NCBI GenBank assembly: GCA_028292435.1 | Contig: JAQGMI010000055.1 | Location: forward strand, 1 to 64,000 | Direction of reading: 5' to 3' | DNA from: Betaproteobacteria bacterium | Lineage (GTDB): Bacteria; Pseudomonadota; Gammaproteobacteria; Burkholderiales; SG8-41 | Length of the DNA stretch: 64,000 nucleotides | Shown: positions 24,773-32,615 of the stretch, piece by piece | Layout: every line of letters begins with the position of its first letter | Position numbering within the stretch: position 1 is the stretch's first letter | Notes under the pieces: model-generated | What the model saw: only the letters and a program-made list of their open reading frames with translations | What the model was told of the DNA's origin: nothing | Database searches by the model: none | Translations under genes and position numbers: made by a program

Positions 24773-25933
24773 TTATTTCCCGTCGCCTCGAATGCCCATC
24801 TGCCACGTCGAGTTGCGCACGTCCTTGAACGCGCGCTGCCGCCTGCTCAAATAATGGCCGAACACCGGCGGCAGTTGCGCATAAGGCGCGGGGATGCCGA
24901 GCTTGAGCGCTGCGTCGAGCGCCCAATTTGGATTGACAAGATATTCGCGGCCTAGCGCGACGAGATCGGCTTCGCCTGCCTGCAAAATTTCTTCGGCCTG
25001 ATCTGCGTGGACAATCATGCCGACGGCCATCGACTTCACGCCTGAACCGTGGCGAACCGCTTTCGCATACTTGACCTGATAGCCGTACTCGACTGGATTG
25101 GTGACCGGCCCCGAATCCAGCATGCCGCCGGCGCTGCAATCGATCACGTCAACGCCATGCTCGCCGAGCGTGCGCGCGAGTGCGACGCTGTCTTCAATGG
25201 TCCAGTCGATTTCATCGGTCGCGGAGATGCGCAGGAACAGCGGCTTCTGCTCCGGCCAATAACGACGCACGCCACGCACGACCTCTACCGCGAAACGCAT
25301 GCGGTTCTCGAGCGAGCCGCCATACCGGTCCGTGCGCTTATTCGCCGTGGCCGACAGAAACTGGTGGATGAGATAGCCATGCGCACCGTGGATCTCCATG
25401 ACATCGAAGCCCGCCTCTTCAGCGCGGCGCGCGCCCTGCGACCACGCATCGACCATTTCGGCGATGTCCGCGTGCGTCATCTCGCGCGGCGCCTCGTATG
25501 CTTCCGCATGAGGGATCGGGCTGGGAGCGATGAGATCCCACTGCTCCCCGTGATCGACGCCGGGGAAATTTTTGAGCGGCGTGCGTCCCTCCCACGGCAC
25601 CGAGCGGCGCGCCTTGCGGCCGGAGTGTCCGAGCTGAATCGCGCATGCGGCGCCGTAGCACTTCACCAGATCGACAATGCGGCGCATCCCCGGAACGAAC
25701 TCATCCTTCCACAGCCCGAGATCGCGCGGCGTCGAACAGCCGCGCGGATCGATCTTCGTCGATTCGACAAACACCAGCCCCGCACCGCCGACTGCGAATT
25801 TCGCGAGATGCGCAAGGTGTGTGTCGTTCGTATAGCCGTTTATAGCTGAATACGTAAGCATCGGCGAGACCACAATGCGATTGCGCAACGTGAGGCCGCG
25901 GATGGTGAGCGGTGAAAACAGCATTGATTCCAT
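24773..25933 (-). CDS. Old-yellow-enzyme family NADH:flavin oxidoreductase (YqjM/XenA-like)
   Basis: This 386-residue FMN-dependent barrel has LFSPLTIRGLTLRNRIVVSP, IQLGHSGRKA, EIHGAHGYLIHQFLS with the two substrate-binding His, RYGGSLENRMRF, and DLVALGREYLVNPNW. It should reduce the C=C bond of enones or related compounds with NAD(P)H. One active-site feature is changed: YqjM-type enzymes carry Cys26 in SPMCQYS, but here the text is SPMLTYS with Leu26; Tyr28 is kept. That position tunes flavin redox potential. I use the ATG at 25933; a second ATG at 25924 is also possible. Confidence 0.92.
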   Translation of the reverse strand: MESMLFSPLTIRGLTLRNRIVVSPMLTYSAINGYTNDTHLAHLAKFAVGGAGLVFVESTKIDPRGCSTPRDLGLWKDEFVPGMRRIVDLVKCYGAACAIQLGHSGRKARRSVPWEGRTPLKNFPGVDHGEQWDLIAPSPIPHAEAYEAPREMTHADIAEMVDAWSQGARRAEEAGFDVMEIHGAHGYLIHQFLSATANKRTDRYGGSLENRMRFAVEVVRGVRRYWPEQKPLFLRISATDEIDWTIEDSVALARTLGEHGVDVIDCSAGGMLDSGPVTNPVEYGYQVKYAKAVRHGSGVKSMAVGMIVHADQAEEILQAGEADLVALGREYLVNPNWALDAALKLGIPAPYAQLPPVFGHYLSRRQRAFKDVRNSTWQMGIRGDGK

Positions 25934-26148
25934 GACGGAGTAATCCTGGCCCGGTGAGATTGCGATATTTTATTTGGAAGCAGCTTGGTTTCCGGAGACT
26001 CAGGGGCTGCGTTCCATGATGAAACGTTTTTGAATGACTATCCGCTCGATCGTCCCTTCGATCAGGCCGTCGGAGATGTGTACGACCGGCTCCTCACTGA
26101 AAGATGCACGCCACTGTCCGTGCATTAAGCGGTTTTAGGTCGTCGCAA

Positions 26149-27147
26149 TCACTCCTGCTTAAGCCCCAAACTCTGCGCGAGCTTCGTCCATCTCGCGAGT
26201 TCCGCCTGCATCGTCGCCGTGAGCTGCTCCGGCGTACTCCCCACCGGCTCAATGCCGAGCGTCGCGAGCTTCTCGCGAATATCGCGCTGACCGGCGATTT
26301 TTGCAAGCTCGCCGCTGAGCCGCGAAACAATCGCCGCCGGCGTGCCCGTCGGTGCGAGCACTGAATAAGATGCGACAACATCGAAATCGGGGTAGCCGGA
26401 CTCGGCAACGGTCGGCACATCGGGCAGCGTGGACATGCGCTTTGCGGTGGTGACCGCGAGCAAACGAAGGCGGCCGGTGCGAACGTGGGGCAGGCTCACA
26501 GGCGCGCCGATAAACGTCATCTCGCACTGGCCGGCGATAACGTCGTTCACCGCCAGGCCGCCGCCTTTGTAGGGCACGTGAACGATATCGATTCCCGCGA
26601 GCGATTTGAGCAACTCTCCCGCGAGATGCGTAGGGCCGAACGCACCGGACGACGCAAAATTAATCTGGTGAGGCCGGGTGCGCGCCAATGCCACCAGCTC
26701 CTTGACGTTGCGCGCAGGCAATGACGGATTGACGACCAGCGTTTGCGCACCGACTGCCACCATCGACACCGGCGCAAAATCCTTCAGCGGGTGATACGGC
26801 ATCTTCGTTCGAAACGGCGGATTCATCGTGTGGCCGGAGCTCACGTAGGAGAGCGTATAGCCATCGGGCGGCGATTTCGCGACGAGCTCGGCCGCAATGA
26901 TGCCATCCGCGCCCGGGCGGTTGTCGATGATGACCGATTGACCCAACGCCTCCGACAGGCGCTGCGCGATCACGCGCCCTGATACATCGACCGCGCCGCC
27001 CGCGGTGAAGCCGACGGTCATCCGAATCAATCGTGTCGGATATTTCGACGCATCGGCGGACACGTCGCGTGACGGAGTCTGGGCATGGACAGCACTGGCC
27101 AGCGCAATGCCGATAACAACTGACACTGTTTGAATCTTATTATTCAT
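26149..27147 (-). CDS. Bug/TctC-family periplasmic solute-binding protein
   Basis: This 332-residue protein has a signal peptide ending AVHAQ, then an unusually long Ser/Asp-rich linker (TPSRDVSADASK) before YPTRLIRMTVGF. The ligand loop is FTAGGAVDVSGR; DNRPGADGIIA, PDGYTLSYVS and VPYKGG are present. The ATG has AAGGAGCC upstream, a strong SD. It is transcribed alone, about 215 bp before the OYE gene on the same strand; a joint transcript is possible but not clear. Confidence 0.95.
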   Translation of the reverse strand: MNNKIQTVSVVIGIALASAVHAQTPSRDVSADASKYPTRLIRMTVGFTAGGAVDVSGRVIAQRLSEALGQSVIIDNRPGADGIIAAELVAKSPPDGYTLSYVSSGHTMNPPFRTKMPYHPLKDFAPVSMVAVGAQTLVVNPSLPARNVKELVALARTRPHQINFASSGAFGPTHLAGELLKSLAGIDIVHVPYKGGGLAVNDVIAGQCEMTFIGAPVSLPHVRTGRLRLLAVTTAKRMSTLPDVPTVAESGYPDFDVVASYSVLAPTGTPAAIVSRLSGELAKIAGQRDIREKLATLGIEPVGSTPEQLTATMQAELARWTKLAQSLGLKQE

Positions 27148-27535
27148 GATGTGGCTCCTTCCTGCCTTTTCACTTGCGATGCGCCGCGAGCGTCCGGCAG
27201 CTAGCCGCTGTTTAAAACTTCGACGAAAGCAGCAGTAATAGTATCAGGCGACACACGTTCTACTTAAACGGCCTTGCTCGAACTTCGGAATTTTCTGATA
27301 ACTGGAACAAGGACCACGGCGGCGATGCCAGTTCATGCTTTGCCTGCTGCCACCACACGCCGACGATAAACCTGCATTTATCCAGGCGCTAACTTAAATA
27401 TTAAATCAATCACCGTTGTTAGCTACGGCCGACTATTGTCGGGCGTCCCGGTGGGTATAATGCCGAAGTCATACAAAAGTGTTTAGCTCGGCTGGGAATA
27501 GTTTCAAAAAACAAACAAGAAAAGGGAGAGATCAA
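27148..27535. other. Intergenic region with a consensus -10 box
   Basis: About 390 bp without a supported gene, somewhat AT-richer than its surroundings (around 27390-27415). A perfect TATAAT lies at 27456-27461, about 75 bp before the lipoprotein start, but no good -35 is found at 16-18 bp spacing. The left end holds the SD of the divergent Bug gene. Confidence 0.5.
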
Positions 27536-28072
27536 ATGAGATTCGCTTGCTTGCGCCTATTGCTTAGTGTGCCATTACTTGTGACTGTCGTAGGTTGCGC
27601 CTCAATTACCGGCACGACGAATCAAAGCGTGTCTGTCCAGACTGTGGATAGCGCGGCAAAGGAAGTTACCGGTAGCGCATGTGAGCTGACGAATAATAAG
27701 GGAAAGTGGTTTCTGAACAGTCCCGGATCTACGACCATTACGCGCTCAAATGACGACCTTCAGGTTCTTTGCAAGAAAGAGAGTTTGGAAGTTGGACGCG
27801 CGTCAGTAGTATCGGCAACTAAAGGATCGATGTTCGGGAACATACTTTTCGGCGGCGGAATCGGGGCAATCATTGACCACAATAATGGCGCCGCTTATGA
27901 ATATCCGGCGTTCATTCAAGTCCAAATGGGTAGCAACAAGGCTATAGATATGACAAAGCCCGAAGGCCAGCAAATTGTATTCAGGCCTATGGACGTAAAA
28001 CCAGAAAAACCAATGGAAACCGCAGATACGGGCAGCGGAATTTTAGCGAAGCCGCCATCCTCCGGCCAATAG
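27536..28072 (+). CDS. Putative outer-membrane lipoprotein with glycine-rich segment
   Basis: This 178-residue protein has a type II signal peptide with lipobox VVGC (Cys20), so it should be lipidated. The mature part starts ASITGTTNQSVSVQT, carries two further Cys (SACEL, VLCKK), then a Gly-rich hydrophobic stretch (GNILFGGGIGAIID) that could insert into a membrane, and ends in a Pro/Ser-rich tail. The ATG at 27536 has AAGGGAGAG in front; the frame is open from 27479 without an SD. This region has more A/T and less biased codons than its neighbours. No specific role is known. Confidence 0.85.
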   Translation: MRFACLRLLLSVPLLVTVVGCASITGTTNQSVSVQTVDSAAKEVTGSACELTNNKGKWFLNSPGSTTITRSNDDLQVLCKKESLEVGRASVVSATKGSMFGNILFGGGIGAIIDHNNGAAYEYPAFIQVQMGSNKAIDMTKPEGQQIVFRPMDVKPEKPMETADTGSGILAKPPSSGQ

Positions 28073-28566
28073 CGCCTTTGGTTGGACGAGACGCTACGAG
28101 AACTCAGGGATCCGAACCGCCGATACCTCATTGGGAGGGCGATGTCCGGTTCGACATCCCGACGATTACTGGCAACTCGGTCCAGCTATCCGGCGCCTCG
28201 ATGACTCTCTCCAGAACCGTGTGCAACGCCCTCATCACTTAACTCGTTCGGCTGCCATTCGGCATTGCATTGCACGCCATTAAGCTGTTGATGAACGTCT
28301 CGCCGATTTTAAATGTAACCGGAGCGAGAGCGTCGGCGCATGCGCGCCGCTGACTACCAACAGCAAACAAGAATCAATCGAAAATTTAGTGATGCTGCTC
28401 CTCCTTTGCGATGGCGCGATGCATACGCACAATTGGGAAAGTAACCTGTCGCAGACGGGCAACGCGACGAGCGGATTGACACAGGCCGGCCATTACCGCT
28501 AAATGCGAAATTCCTGCAGCCGCTGTGCACACCGCGAGCGGCTCGTCCACAGCACGGAAATTTTGC
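28073..28566. other. Intergenic region, no gene recognised
   Basis: About 490 bp between the lipoprotein and the TauD gene. A small hairpin (GATGTC at 28141-28146, GACATC at 28153-28158) may end the lipoprotein transcript. The rest shows no frame with convincing start, SD or family similarity on either strand; the promoter of the TauD gene must lie here. Confidence 0.5.
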
Positions 28567-29424
28567 ATGCCCATTCAAGTCAAACCCTCCGGTGCCGCGC
28601 TGGGCGCTGAAATCATCGGCGCCGATCTGACGAAACCACTCGACGACGCAGCGTTTGCGCAGATAAGCGCGGCCTTCTATCAGCACGAAGTCATTTATCT
28701 TCGCGGCCAGGAATTAAGCGACGAAGATCATATTCGCTTCAGCGCGCGGTTCGGCGAGCTGCGCAAGCTGAAACTCACCAGCCAGCTCCATGTCGATCAT
28801 CCGGAGATTTTCGTCGTCTCCAACATCAAGAAAGACGGCAAACACATCGGCAGTTACGATGCCGGCATCTTCTGGCACACCGATGGCGCCTATCTTCCGA
28901 ATCCGCACGCGGTCTCGGCGCTGCGCGCGCTGCAAGTGCCGACGGTCGACGGACGCGTGCTCGGCGCAACCAACTTTGCGAGCACTTCAGCAGCGTATGA
29001 CGCGCTGCCCGAATCCATGAAGAAGCGTCTCGACGGGCTGCAGGCGCTGCACAGCGTCATCCAGCGCCTGAACAAGACCCTGGAATCCGGCCTGAAGAAA
29101 GACTACAACGCCGAGGTCAAAGCCGAACCCGAAGCCGTCCATCCGCTGGTGCGCGTGCACCCAATCAACGGCCGCAAATGCCTGTACGTGACCGAAGGCT
29201 ACACCGTGCGCATTCTCGGCCTGCCCGAAGACGAGAGCCGCGACCTGATCGCCGAGCTCACCGCGCAATGCGTGAAGCCGGAGTTCACCTACCTGCACAA
29301 CTGGCGCAAGAACGATCTGGTGATGTGGGACGACTGCAGCACGCAGCACAAGGCGACCTTCGATTACGCCGCATCAACCCCGCGGCTCATGCATCGCACG
29401 ACGGTGGTATCGAAAACTGCGTGA
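28567..29424 (+). CDS. TauD/TfdA-family Fe(II)/2-oxoglutarate dioxygenase
   Basis: This 285-residue cytoplasmic enzyme has the TauD fold: GAALGAEIIGADLTKPL at the start, the iron triad His104-x-Asp106 in FWHTDGAY and the distal His in STQHKATFDY, followed by RLMHRTTV with the Arg that holds 2-oxoglutarate. It should hydroxylate a small acid, often releasing sulfite, phenol or an amine; the substrate is unknown. The ATG at 28567 begins the domain; the frame open from 28525 is not needed. It is the first of three TauD-like genes in the window (see 54851 and 55759). Confidence 0.92.
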   Translation: MPIQVKPSGAALGAEIIGADLTKPLDDAAFAQISAAFYQHEVIYLRGQELSDEDHIRFSARFGELRKLKLTSQLHVDHPEIFVVSNIKKDGKHIGSYDAGIFWHTDGAYLPNPHAVSALRALQVPTVDGRVLGATNFASTSAAYDALPESMKKRLDGLQALHSVIQRLNKTLESGLKKDYNAEVKAEPEAVHPLVRVHPINGRKCLYVTEGYTVRILGLPEDESRDLIAELTAQCVKPEFTYLHNWRKNDLVMWDDCSTQHKATFDYAASTPRLMHRTTVVSKTA

Positions 29425-29457
29425 TTGGCGACGAGGTGATCGCTGCACGCGGCTTGC

Positions 29458-30450
29458 TTACTCCGCCTCGATTCCCGCCTGTTTCATCACGTCTTTCCAG
29501 CGAATTATTTCCGACGCAATCAATGCCTTGAATTCCTGCGGCGTGCCGGCAACAGGATCGGCGCCAATACTCATGAATTTATCGCGGACGTCCTTGCTTC
29601 TGAGAATATCCACGAGCGCTTCGTTCAGCCGCTTGATAATGGCGGGCGGTGTCCGCGCCGGAACCAATATGCCCTGCCAGCCCGTGAGATCGTAACCGGG
29701 CACCGTTTCCGCAATCGCCGGCACGTTCGGAAAAAGACTGGAGCGCTTTGTGCTGGTGATTCCCAGCGCGCGTACGCGCCCTGTCGCCACGTAGCGCACG
29801 CAATTCGTAATGACATCGAACATCATCTCGAGGCGGCCTGCCAGAAAATCAACACTTGCCAGCGCGCTGCCTTTATACGGCACGCGCACGATATCGACGC
29901 CCGCCCTGCGCTTGAAAAGCTCGCCCGCAAGATGCTGCGAAGTGCCGTTGCCGGAAGAGCCGTAATTAAGCTGGCCGGGCCGGGCTTTTGCCATTTCAAT
30001 GAGTTCACCGACCGAGCGCGCCGCGACGCCTTGGTGCACGACCAGCATGTTGGGCACCGAGACCGCCAATACCACGGGCTCGAAATCCTTTATAGGATCG
30101 TAGGGAAGCTTCTTGTACAAGCTCGGATTGACCGCATGGGAGATCGACACATAAAGAATCGTGTAGCCGTCAGGCGCGGCTTGCGCCGTCAGGCTTTCGC
30201 CGATGACCCCGCCTGCGCCGCCCCTGTTATCAATGACTACTTGCTGGCCCCAACGCTCATTAAGTTTGTCGGCAAGCGGTCTCGCGATCGCATCCGCATT
30301 TCCGCCGGCAGGGAAAGGCACGATGAATCGGATCGGCTTGACTGGATACGACTGGTCCGCCGCACGAGTCACCGCGCTCAGAGTCAGCAGCGAGAAACCT
30401 GCCGCGGCGAAGACGCAATTGCGCACTGCGAGATAAGCACTCGTTTTCAT
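29458..30450 (-). CDS. Bug/TctC-family protein coupled to a PEP-mutase-like enzyme
   Basis: This 330-residue binding protein has signal peptide MKTSAYLAVRNCVFAAAGF cut near VTRA, then SYPVKPIRFIVPF. The ligand loop is FPAGGNADAIAR; DNRGGAGGVIG, PDGYTILYVS and VPYKG follow. The ATG at 30450 overlaps the stop of the PEP-mutase-like gene (ATGA), so the two are translated together. The binding protein probably delivers or senses the acid that the enzyme handles. It is convergent with the TauD gene ending at 29424. Confidence 0.95.
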   Translation of the reverse strand: MKTSAYLAVRNCVFAAAGFSLLTLSAVTRAADQSYPVKPIRFIVPFPAGGNADAIARPLADKLNERWGQQVVIDNRGGAGGVIGESLTAQAAPDGYTILYVSISHAVNPSLYKKLPYDPIKDFEPVVLAVSVPNMLVVHQGVAARSVGELIEMAKARPGQLNYGSSGNGTSQHLAGELFKRRAGVDIVRVPYKGSALASVDFLAGRLEMMFDVITNCVRYVATGRVRALGITSTKRSSLFPNVPAIAETVPGYDLTGWQGILVPARTPPAIIKRLNEALVDILRSKDVRDKFMSIGADPVAGTPQEFKALIASEIIRWKDVMKQAGIEAE

Positions 30451-31328
30451 CGAAGATACTTGCGTTCCCATTCGTTGAAATCCCCTGTGCCCAGTACGTC
30501 GTTGTATTGCTGCATGGTCAACATGCGGTCGGACAGGGCGTTGATGTCCCCATCGCGTTTAAGAACATGTAATGCTTCGCTGACCGCGAAACCCGCCGCG
30601 TACCGCCCGAGCCCCGGGTAGATTGCCATGCGAAGTCCGGCGGCTTCGATTTGCGCCTTGCCTAACTGGCCGAGCTTGCCGCCGCCATCGACATTGACCA
30701 GGCACGGTGCATCGACCGACCCCGTCACGCGCCGCAAATCCTCCAATACGGTCGGCGTGGTTTTCAATTCGACGAAACACATGTCCGCGCCGGCGTTTCG
30801 AAACGCTTGCGCGCGCTTTATCGCCTCATCAAGTCCATGGCCGGGCGCCGCGTCAGTGCGCGCGATGATGATGAAATCCGGATCGCGACGCGCGGCAACC
30901 GCGGCCTCGATCTTGCGAACAGCTTCTCCAAACTCGATAACCTCGCGCGATCCCGGCATATGTCCACTGCGCTTCGGTGACACCTGGTCCTCGATGTGTA
31001 TCGCTGCGACGCCGGCCGCTTCGAATTCCTGAACGGTATGTCGAACGTTGACGACATTTCCAAAGCCGGTGTCCGCGTCGCACACCAGCGGGATATCGAT
31101 ACAGGAGGCAGCCCTGTGCGCATGCTGCGTAATCAGAGTCAGGTCGATGAGCCCAAAATCGGGTTGCCCTAAAAGCAATGCGGAGGTGCTGTTGCCGCCC
31201 AGATACGCGACCTCGAATCCGGCCTGCTCTACCAGGCGCGCACCGAATGCATCGGAGATGCCCGGCGCGATAATCATTGGGCCCGTATTCAGTCTTGCGC
31301 GCAGCCGTGCGCGTACCGATGTCGGCAT
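30447..31328 (-). CDS. Isocitrate lyase/PEP mutase family enzyme
   Basis: This 293-residue TIM-barrel enzyme has PGISDAFGARLVEQAGF, DADTGFGN with the metal-site Asp84 and Asp86, HIEDQVSPKRSGH, and IIARTDA. The family cleaves or forms C-C or C-P bonds next to a carboxylate (methylisocitrate lyase, oxaloacetate hydrolase, PEP mutase). True lyases carry KRCGH; here the loop is KRSGH, with Ser121 in place of the catalytic Cys, so a plain methylisocitrate lyase is less likely than a dimethylmalate-lyase or oxaloacetate-acting type. Its stop overlaps the Bug start, so both form one unit. Confidence 0.92.
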   Translation of the reverse strand: MPTSVRARLRARLNTGPMIIAPGISDAFGARLVEQAGFEVAYLGGNSTSALLLGQPDFGLIDLTLITQHAHRAASCIDIPLVCDADTGFGNVVNVRHTVQEFEAAGVAAIHIEDQVSPKRSGHMPGSREVIEFGEAVRKIEAAVAARRDPDFIIIARTDAAPGHGLDEAIKRAQAFRNAGADMCFVELKTTPTVLEDLRRVTGSVDAPCLVNVDGGGKLGQLGKAQIEAAGLRMAIYPGLGRYAAGFAVSEALHVLKRDGDINALSDRMLTMQQYNDVLGTGDFNEWERKYLR

Positions 31329-31362
31329 TGCTATCCTTCCAGGGAGATGTTGATTCTCGATT

Positions 31363-31551
31363 TTAGCGGACAGTAGACGACGCCGTCGGGCGCAGCCCCT
31401 TCACCACGAGCCCGTCGCCATGTCGATCGACGCCCTTCCCATGCAACGAATTAGCGATCATCTCGCCGTGACCGGTCTTGCGCTGCAACAATCCACCCGG
31501 CCTGAGCTCGACGCTTGATCGAGTCCCATAATTCGGACGCTTAACCCACAT
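31363..31551 (-). pseudogene. Fragment of a PuuD-like glutamine amidotransferase
   Basis: A 62-codon frame reads SVELRPGGLLQRKTGHGEMI, then ANSLHGKGVDRHGDGLVVKG. It aligns closely with residues about 167-205 of the intact PuuD-like protein encoded at 34607-35383 (KLTAGGLFQRLTGHDETMVN, then SLHGQGVDRLGDGLVVE). The DNA stays alike after that (CGCCCGACGGCGTCGTC in both), but a one-base deletion after GTGAAGGGG shifts the frame. Neither the catalytic Cys part nor the His part exists here. It is a decayed paralogue fragment. Confidence 0.8.
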
Positions 31552-31739
31552 GATAGAGACATATTTTTAAAAACCTACGCTCACGTAGTCGTTGCTCCTA
31601 CATGAGACCCGAGGAGAGTGCGTTAAGATTTGTTACGACCCGTTTACAGAATCAAAAAAGGTCGCGTGCCCTGACCATCCATAGCCGAATCTGGACGTTG
31701 CCGGCCACCATCCGATCGTTCAGTGAGGGGAGAAGGTCA

Positions 31740-32615
31740 GTGAATAGCAAAGTCAAATTCGAGCAGGAATCGGTTGAAGCTATGAGCGCGGGAGCGCACG
31801 GGCATTGTCATGCCGCGCATGCAACCGCGCACCAGCCATGGACCTCGCTTCTCGATTCCGCGGCGCAGTCCGATCACATCGTTCAGCTCTACCAGGACCA
31901 GCAGTTCCTGAATCGCGCCGTATGCCGGTTCGCCGCCTCCGCTATTGCAAATGGCGAGGGAATCATATTAGTTCCGACCGTGCCTCACTGGAATGCGTTT
32001 CGTCCGCGCCTCGAAGCAGAGGGCGTCGATGTCAAGGCAGCACTGGACCGCGGTCAGTTGACCGTCGTGGATGCCGACAACCTGCTGCCTCAATTCATGC
32101 AAGATGCCATGCCGGATGCACCGGTATTTCTTGGCCTGGCTGCCGACGTCATCGCAAAGGCCCACGGCGGGGGCGCCTATCCGAAAGTCCGCTGGTGGGG
32201 GGAGATGGTCAATATTCTCTGGGAACGCGGCGACGTCGCGGCCAGCATGAGTCTCGAGGATATGTTCGACCAGCTCGCGCATGAGCACGAGATTGCCATT
32301 TTCTGCTCGTTCGTCATGGATAATTTCAGCGGCGACGTTCACTCCCGCATGCTGCCGAGGCTGGGTGAAAACCACTCGCATCTCATTCCGGTCGAAGACT
32401 ACCACCGCCTCGAACGCGCAGTGGCGGACGCCTTGCGCGAGACAGTCGGCTCCGATGAAGCGCGCGTGCTTGAAGCACGGCTGCTGTCGCGCCAGACATC
32501 GCCGTTCAAAATGCCGCGCTCCCAGGCCCTGCTTCTCGCTCTGAGGCAAAGCTTACCCGTCGTTGCCGAAGCCGTGCTGCAGCGAAGCCGCACGCTGTAT
32601 CACGGATCCGTCTAA
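31740..32615 (+). CDS. MEDS-domain sensory protein
   Basis: This 291-residue protein carries a MEDS (methanogen/methylotroph, DcmR sensory) domain: HIVQLYQDQQFLNRAVCRFA, ANGEGIILVPTVPHW, QLTVVDADNLL, and YPKVRWWGEMVNILWERGD with EDMFDQLAHEHEIAIFCSF. A His-rich N-terminal part (GHCHAAHATAH) precedes it. MEDS proteins sense or bind small signals and are often linked to histidine kinases. The GTG at 31740 has GGGGAGAAGG upstream and I use it; the frame is open to 31602. The next gene, a hybrid kinase, begins on the base after its stop, so the two form one sensory unit. Confidence 0.88.
   Translation: MNSKVKFEQESVEAMSAGAHGHCHAAHATAHQPWTSLLDSAAQSDHIVQLYQDQQFLNRAVCRFAASAIANGEGIILVPTVPHWNAFRPRLEAEGVDVKAALDRGQLTVVDADNLLPQFMQDAMPDAPVFLGLAADVIAKAHGGGAYPKVRWWGEMVNILWERGDVAASMSLEDMFDQLAHEHEIAIFCSFVMDNFSGDVHSRMLPRLGENHSHLIPVEDYHRLERAVADALRETVGSDEARVLEARLLSRQTSPFKMPRSQALLLALRQSLPVVAEAVLQRSRTLYHGSV

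Noticed and set aside
26000..26123. A minus-strand frame ending FSEEPVVHISDGLIEGTIER, then IVIQKRFIMERSP
   Set aside because: The residues look protein-like, but the frame is about 40 codons, has no SD and is closed upstream by TAA; it could be a relic downstream of the Bug gene, but I cannot link it to a family.
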